Assembly (NCBI GenBank): GCA_025603075.1
Contig: MU626262.1
Span: 186,001-250,000, forward strand
DNA length: 64,000 bases
Direction: 5' to 3'
Origin: Neoconidiobolus thromboides FSU 785
Lineage: Eukaryota > Entomophthoromycota > Entomophthoromycetes > Entomophthorales > Neoconidiobolaceae
Both the position numbers and the translations under genes were made by a program. Positions 58,770-64,000 of this stretch are shown here, piece by piece. The notes below the pieces were generated by a model. It was not told the DNA's origin, did not search any database, and saw only the letters and a list, made by a program, of their open reading frames with translations. Numbering within the stretch: the stretch's first letter is position 1; the number at the start of each line of letters is the position of its first letter.

Positions 58770-59169
58770 TATAATTTTATTATTTTTAACGTTGATTTAA
58801 CTAAATTTACTCAGATTCAATCTTGAATGGTGGAAAACATACTTTTATATGATGCTTACAAAAGCAATTGGACATTCAGATTTTAATTTTTTTTGTAAAA
58901 TTAAAAATATTTACATATTCATGGTTAGCAGGATTATTTTACTATATTTTTTAAAATTTCAAAAACTCCTTTCAACCTAATAATGACGTGACGTTTTTGA
59001 TCCAGTAACGTAGACATGATTGAAATCAGTATAAAAATTCGAGATTTCGATTAAAATGATAGTAAAAAGAAAGAACATTTAAATCCAAAAATAGCAATAG
59101 TATTAGAATTAATCTTTGATTGAGTTTTTATTTCTCTTTTATATATATTCGAAATCAATTTAAGAAAAA
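58770..59169. other. upstream region of EH-like gene
   Basis: About 400 bp between the tRNA and the + strand epoxide hydrolase. Holds the double TGACGT at 58984-58994. No TATA box can be singled out. Confidence 0.5.
58984..58994 (+). promoter_or_regulatory. overlapping double TGACGT (CRE/ATF-like) site
   Basis: TGACGTGACGT contains two overlapping TGACGT half sites about 176 bp upstream of the epoxide-hydrolase ATG. These are core sites for CREB/ATF bZIP factors that act in stress responses. GC-containing motifs are rare in this AT-rich spacer, so chance is less likely, but binding is inference. Confidence 0.35.
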
Positions 59170-60450
59170 ATGCTACTTCAATTTAATGTAGATGACCCTA
59201 AATCTTATCATCATAAAGACATTCAAATAAAAGACAAAGTATATCGTAAGCATTAGTTTATCTAAGCACAAAAGTATAAACCGAAGTTTTAGATTATGTT
59301 GAGGAGGGTATAGGAAATGGTCCTTATGTGCTGTTAATCCACGGTTTTCCCGAAGTAATAAGAATTTGTTTTCAAATACTACTTTTATTCTTTTGTTTTA
59401 TAGTCTTGGTATTCATGGAAGTATCAAATTGAGTTTTTAGTAAAAAAGGGCTATCGTATAGTTGCTTTTGATATGCCAGGCTATGGTCAAACTAAAGTAG
59501 AAGATAACTTGGAAAATTATACTTTTAAAACAATTGCTGAAGATATTTATCAAATTTTCATAAACCATTTTAAACAAAATAAAGTGTTTGTTATCGCTCA
59601 TGATTGGGGTAGTTTCGTAGGTTGGGAGTTAGCATATCGTTATCCTGAAAATATATTAGGATACATTAGTTTGAGTATCCCATATACACCCAGTCGAGGT
59701 AAGCCAAAGACTGAAAGAGAGAAAGCCGAAGCAAACCCAGTACTTGGTTATCAAGTAAGTGCTATCGAATATTATAATATCTTTCAATTTATTTTAAGGT
59801 TGCTTTGAACGAAGGGAATATCGAAGAGTTTGATAAAAATATCGAAAAGTTTCTCAAATCCTTTTATATTAAAGTGGGAAATTTCAGGGGATCTAACTAT
59901 CTCCATGTTCCATTAAACAAGTCCCTTTTTGAACATTTTGACTCATTTGATACTTCGAAATCGGAATATATTGATGACAATGTAATCTTTTTTATATGAT
60001 CGAACAACTAATCATATCAATTTTTTATAGTATTTGAACTATTTAATCAGCCAATTTAAAATACAAGGTACAAAAGGTCCAACTAATTGGTATCGTACAA
60101 GTAAATTAAATGGGATTGTTGATCAGCAAAAACCACATTTTGATATCAAAATAAAGTGTTTACAGGTATGAGTTTTAAACATATTACTTGATATATCAAC
60201 GTAATAATGTCATTATTATAGATTTTAGGTACTAAAGATTTTGCAACTGCATTTAAGGATTATGGAAAAGATTATTTAAAAGATTGTTCCACTGAGGTAT
60301 TGGGTAATAAAGTTATTTTTTTACTGATATTTTATATTTTAGGTAATCCATGGCGGACACTGGATTCATTATTTTGATCATGTTAAAGTGAACTCTTTGA
60401 TTGAAAAGTTTTTAACCAAGACTGCAATTTCTAAACAAAATAAATTATAA
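59170..60450 (+). CDS. epoxide-hydrolase-like alpha/beta hydrolase (canonical triad)
   Basis: Seven exons: 59170..59245, 59293..59354, 59404..59754, 59799..59981, 60031..60165, 60222..60296, 60343..60450; introns 44-56 nt; 329 residues. Motifs: VLLIHGFPESWYSWKYQ (oxyanion HGFPE 42-46), DMPGYGQT, VIAHDWGSFVGWELAYRYPE with nucleophile Asp113, relay Asp275 (ILGTKDF) and His300 (GGHWIH). This is the soluble epoxide hydrolase arrangement, which opens epoxides to diols by an ester intermediate on Asp. No signal peptide, so probably cytosolic. It is the divergent paralogue of the gene at 56625-57949, with identical splice positions, separated from it by the tRNA. A distantly related dehalogenase-type activity cannot be excluded. 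Confidence 0.92.
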
Positions 60451-61498
60451 CTTTTTATCGAACTATTCCAGTTATTGATTTTCTCTTTTCATAAAGTTTT
60501 ATATTCGTCCATTACGACTTTAAAGTCTGGGTTATATAATATCCATCAACTATGTTTTTTAATTGTTTAATTAAACTATAATACTGGGTGGATAGGTATT
60601 ATAGGTGTTAGTAAAATCTTAAGTTTGAAATTTGATCTGAAGATAATATAAAAATACTAACACATCAAACAAAAATTATTGATAAAGCGCTAATTCTTTA
60701 TATTATATTAAGTTGTTGTAGTTTGAAAATAATATTAAATAGACATGGCTATTCTAAAATTCAAGGTTTGGGGATGTTTTCTGGCTTCATTACTTTTTCC
60801 ATCTTTTAAGCATTATTTGAGTGAAAAGATTGTTAGTAAAATTGTTAAACACAAAAATACATCCCCATTTCCTATTAAGTTTATAGTTTGAGTTGTCATA
60901 TTTTTCAACCAATAGTTTATTTCCAAAAAATGAGACAAAATTACTAATATTATTTTAAATAAACTCAAAAAAGATTCCAAGACTTTTAACCCTTTTATAA
61001 ATTTCTCTTTAAATTTTCATTATCAACAAACTGCTAATGATATATCTTCAATATTTTCAAACAAAGTATTTAAAATAAATAATTAAATAGCAATAAACTC
61101 AAAGAACATTATCTTAAAAAGTAGCTTAGTCATTACTTCACTTGATTGATATTAAAATATGCATTAACTTATGCAGAAATTTAAACTAATAAAAACTATT
61201 TTTGAGATTATATGATTTGAATGAAAAAACTGAACTTAAGTTTAAATTGTTTATTTCTTCGAATTTGATTTGATTTACTAAAAGACTATATAAGTAATCT
61301 ATATTAGTGAATCTATTGAAACTAAGCAAACAAAGCACTCCTCCAAAAAGTCTTAAGGTATTTAATTAATACTGTTCTATTTAATTTCTCACTATTTAGA
61401 GGGCGATATTTTTGTTAAATCCCCTTATCGTTAAATTTTTAATTTATACTGATAATGATTTTATTTTTTACTTAAATTACTTTTTAATACTAAAAAGA
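60451..61498. other. intergenic with one 100-bp element
   Basis: Holds copy 22 of the GGGGATG element (60767-60869). An open frame continues upstream of the next gene's ATG to a TTG at 61412, but no ATG occurs there. Confidence 0.55.
60767..60869 (+). mobile_element. 100-bp GGGGATG element, copy 22
   Basis: GTTT|GGGGATGTTTTCTGGC ... TACATCCCC|ATTT. Core CTTTTAAGCATTATTTGAGTG. Terminal repeats are consensus. Confidence 0.88.
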
Positions 61499-63773
61499 AT
61501 GTCTAGGGATTTATATGACAGAGAGAGGAACGAAACCTATTTAAACTCAAACTCAACTAATTATCAAGAAGATGAAAGGTTCCCTACCGGACTTAAAGAA
61601 AGGACGAATGAAATGACCATAGGGTCGCCGCGTGCTAGATCAAATTCGACTTCTAGATCCTCATCAAAAGTACGGTTTAATGACAATTGTTATCACTCAA
61701 ACTCAAACCCGTCTATAAGGGCAAACGAAAACCAAGACTACAACCCTCATCCTCATGATGGAAATAGTTATCAAAACGAGCATACAGCTGCTTACAGAAG
61801 GTATAAAAGCCGCAGCCGTAGTCTAAGTCGATCAAAAAGTCCAATTGCTCATCACCCAGGATTAAGTTACCCAACCGGAGATACCGCTGATCCAGTTGAT
61901 CAAACTGAACCAACCACACATTCTAGGGAAGGGCTTAGAGAAAATAGGAATGATAGAGACGATTGGTATTATAATAAACAAAGAGGTTGGGATGATCGAG
62001 ACGTAGCATATAGGAGTAGAGACTACCTTGAAAGTAATCCCGGTTATCGTTCTAGGTCTCATAGACACGAGGATGACTTGTCACCAGGAGAAAGGGAGTA
62101 TAGTAGAGATTACCACTATTCTAGGGGGAGGCGTAAACCTTATTTTGATCATTATGCTGGCTCAGGCTATCACGGGTTGGATAGGAGGAGAGAAAGAGAC
62201 AGCTACCCTTCTAGATTTGACAGCAGACCTAGGTTTAATCGTTTCCGACCCAGAGAATACAGATGGGACTATGGTGATTCAAGGGGAAGGGCTCGAAATA
62301 GAAGTAGAGAATACTCTCGAAGGGATCACAGCCCTTCGCCTAGATACTATGGCCGAGAAAGCATACAAAGTCCAGGTAATTTGATAGTTCGTCATTTATA
62401 ATAATTTTTAAAGATAACTAGATAGTGGATATGGAAGAGGATTTGATCCTAGGGAAAGAGAGTTAGACAGAGAGCTTCAATTAAGATATGGCGATAAATT
62501 TGGGAGAGATTTTTCAAGGGCAGAATCAAGATCACCAACTCGCTCAGCTGTTAAACCACAGATGTTGGCAAGATCAAGGTCACAATCTCCATTAAGTTCG
62601 GGTAAATCAGAAGAAGGAGCACTGACACCTTCACCTAAACCACTATCACCATTGAATAATGAGACTGCAACAAATGGTATTGAAAATAAGTTTAAGGAAA
62701 TGAGCATTGAAAATGGCCCCAGTAAAGACGGTTTTTCTCAAGCAAAAAGCGTAGGGAATATCGACTCTCAGGAAAAGAATGATGTTATTAAAGTGGAGGA
62801 AAATAATTTGTCGTATTCAAGAGAATCTTTACAAGATGAAATAAAATCTAGTCATGATTCTAAGACTTTTGTAAGAGAAGAAGAAATCACTGTATCATTT
62901 GTATCAAACACAACCCCCGCAGAATCTTTAAATACAGTTGTTGAATCAACTACAAATGATTATTTTCAGGCTCAGGCTGAAAATCAAAATATGCTGTTAC
63001 ATAATTCAACTCAAACTTTAGAAGCACCTTATTATATTCGACATCTTAACAGGGAACCAACTGAGAGCGTCAAAAGTGACCAGAACCTTCATCTGAATGA
63101 GTCGTTTAATTTACCTGAGAGACAAGAAGCCTATGAAAATAACAAAACATCAGATTCTCCGTTTCAAAGTAATGCGCCTCATTGGCATAATCCGCCATCT
63201 CAAAGTGACAAGCCTGAAACTTTGCTGCCTCAGCCACCGACTATGATGCCTAATCTTCACCATCAGCCTATTAATAACTTGAACCTAATAAACTCAGTCA
63301 ACCTACCTAAAAGCAATCCGTTCCGCTCAGCCAAACCAGTGATTTCGCACCCTATACCTGTCCGCAAAGAACCTTTAAGAGAAAAGCCACGACCAGATTG
63401 GACACCTCCTAATCCACGATTTGGGTCGAGTGAACATCGACCCAATACCTGGAACTCAGCACCAAGGTCTTCGCCCATTACCCATGGCTTCACTAGAGGT
63501 CCTTTTCCACGAAGGCCTTCAAGGGCAGTTAATCGACGTAAACCGGATTTCTTATTGGAATACGAATGCCAGCTGTATCCTCACCCATGGCCTGAAGAAA
63601 TCAACAATGAGTTCTTAATGCGTCGACAGGAACTTGTTAAAGTTGGTAGAGCGAATATTGATATTTTAACGGATCTAGCACGTACTCAGTTTGAACTGGA
63701 ATTATTGGAGTTGGAGGTGTTTAGGTTGGAAAGTGCCTTGCAAACTAAAGAACTAAAGGAAGCTTTGGATTGA
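61499..63773 (+). CDS. RS/SR-rich nuclear-type protein
   Basis: Two exons, 61499..62375 and 62422..63773, 46-nt intron; 742 residues from ATG MSRDLYDRERNE. The N-terminal half is rich in Arg/Ser/Asp/Tyr with RS dipeptides (SRSRSLSRSKSP, SRGRARNRSREYSRRD), as in splicing or mRNA-export factors. The middle is Ser/Pro and acidic (SRSQSPLSSGKSEEGALTPS), and the C-terminal third is Pro-rich. The last 75 residues look folded and helical (LLEYECQLYPHPWPEEINNE, then LARTQFELELLELEVFRLES). No RRM or zinc finger is seen, so the partner is unknown. Nuclear speckle or transcription-related function is inference. Confidence 0.75.
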
Positions 63774-64000
63774 ATTTGAAAAGAGAATATGATTATAACG
63801 GATTGAGTATTAAGAGATTAGTGTTTTTTATAATTGTTTGCTAGTGATATGTGGTTTAGTTTTTAGTTTAACTTGAATAAAAACTTTGCTATATTATAAT
63901 GTTTTTGGTTTGTCTAATGATTTTTATATAGCTGTTTGTCGTGATGTAGGTTTATGATAAGTAGCAATATTAAATACGAATAATAGTTTAAGTTGAAAGA
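63774..64000. other. 3' flank, nothing recognised
   Basis: About 230 bp after the RS protein stop with AATAAAAAC near 63875 as a possible poly(A) signal. Confidence 0.4.

Noticed and set aside
871-60869. CRISPR-like array from the repeated 100-bp units
   Set aside because: Units are dispersed over kilobases in both orientations without regular spacers, and the genome is eukaryotic.
61412-61498. N-terminal extension of the RS-rich protein from TTG
   Set aside because: Starts at TTG and encodes a hydrophobic AT-rich run unlike the rest. The ATG at 61499 is preferred.
61862-62384. Frames on both strands inside the RS-rich exon
   Set aside because: Overlap the stronger RS-repeat reading frame and show no independent protein features.

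Overview
The window is nuclear DNA of a very AT-rich fungus. Its protein genes are broken by many short GT-AG introns (about 43-91 nt) with CTAAC/ACTAA-like branch sites, spaced by long AT-rich intergenic stretches. The gene content (an APSES/StuA-type transcription factor, a transmembrane ADAM metalloprotease, a BRCT-WGR PARP, several MFS porters, a GPI-type surface protein, mitochondrial bL32m, Rap/Rsr1 and Rab11 GTPases) fits a filamentous, possibly early-diverging (zygomycete-grade) fungus. I cannot name the species. All spliced models below were joined by hand from the sequence; each keeps one open frame and sensible family alignment across its junctions.

Layout. 1-647: 3' end of an ADAM metalloprotease. 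648-36.4 kb is gene-poor and repeat-rich: an MFS porter (5.1-6.6 kb), a LINE relic (7.0-7.6 kb), a degenerate TIR element (8.0-9.3 kb), a hexose-type MFS porter (9.5-11.0 kb, minus), a Rap/Rsr1 GTPase (15.3-16.0 kb), a DHA2-type MFS porter (18.0-19.6 kb), a five-exon conserved unknown (21.1-22.3 kb), mitochondrial bL32m (22.9-23.2 kb, minus), a seven-exon PARP (25.1-27.3 kb) and an APSES regulator (28.7-30.2 kb, minus) with about 6.3 kb of gene-free DNA upstream. 36.4-55.1 kb is gene-denser: a membrane-anchored Nudix hydrolase, Mog1, a PHAF1/UPF0183-family protein with a long acidic extension, a four-TM unknown, a NIPA-type Mg transporter, Rab11 head-to-head with the SNARE Ykt6, a voltage-sensor-like coiled-coil membrane protein, a polytopic unknown and an MCT-like MFS porter. 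55.8-64 kb: a GPI-type surface protein, two divergent epoxide-hydrolase paralogues flanking an intron-bearing tRNA-Ile(UAU), and an RS/SR-rich nuclear-type protein.

The most distinctive structure is a roughly 100-bp interspersed element with GGGGATG...CATCCCC ends and apparent 4-bp A/T target duplications. I count 22 near-full copies plus one half copy, including a back-to-back inverted pair. It is absent from 36.1 to 50.2 kb, where genes are dense. Other repeats are a 326-bp coding relic present twice with almost only transition differences, a 29-bp-TIR element and a near-perfect 32-bp-arm hairpin. Several repeat families diverge mainly by transitions, which suggests a cytosine-deamination or RIP-like process.

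The best functional leads are the epoxide-hydrolase pair, in which the secreted copy has Asn in place of the nucleophilic Asp; the voltage-sensor-like protein; the PHAF1 fusion; and the trafficking group (Rab11, Ykt6, PHAF1-like).
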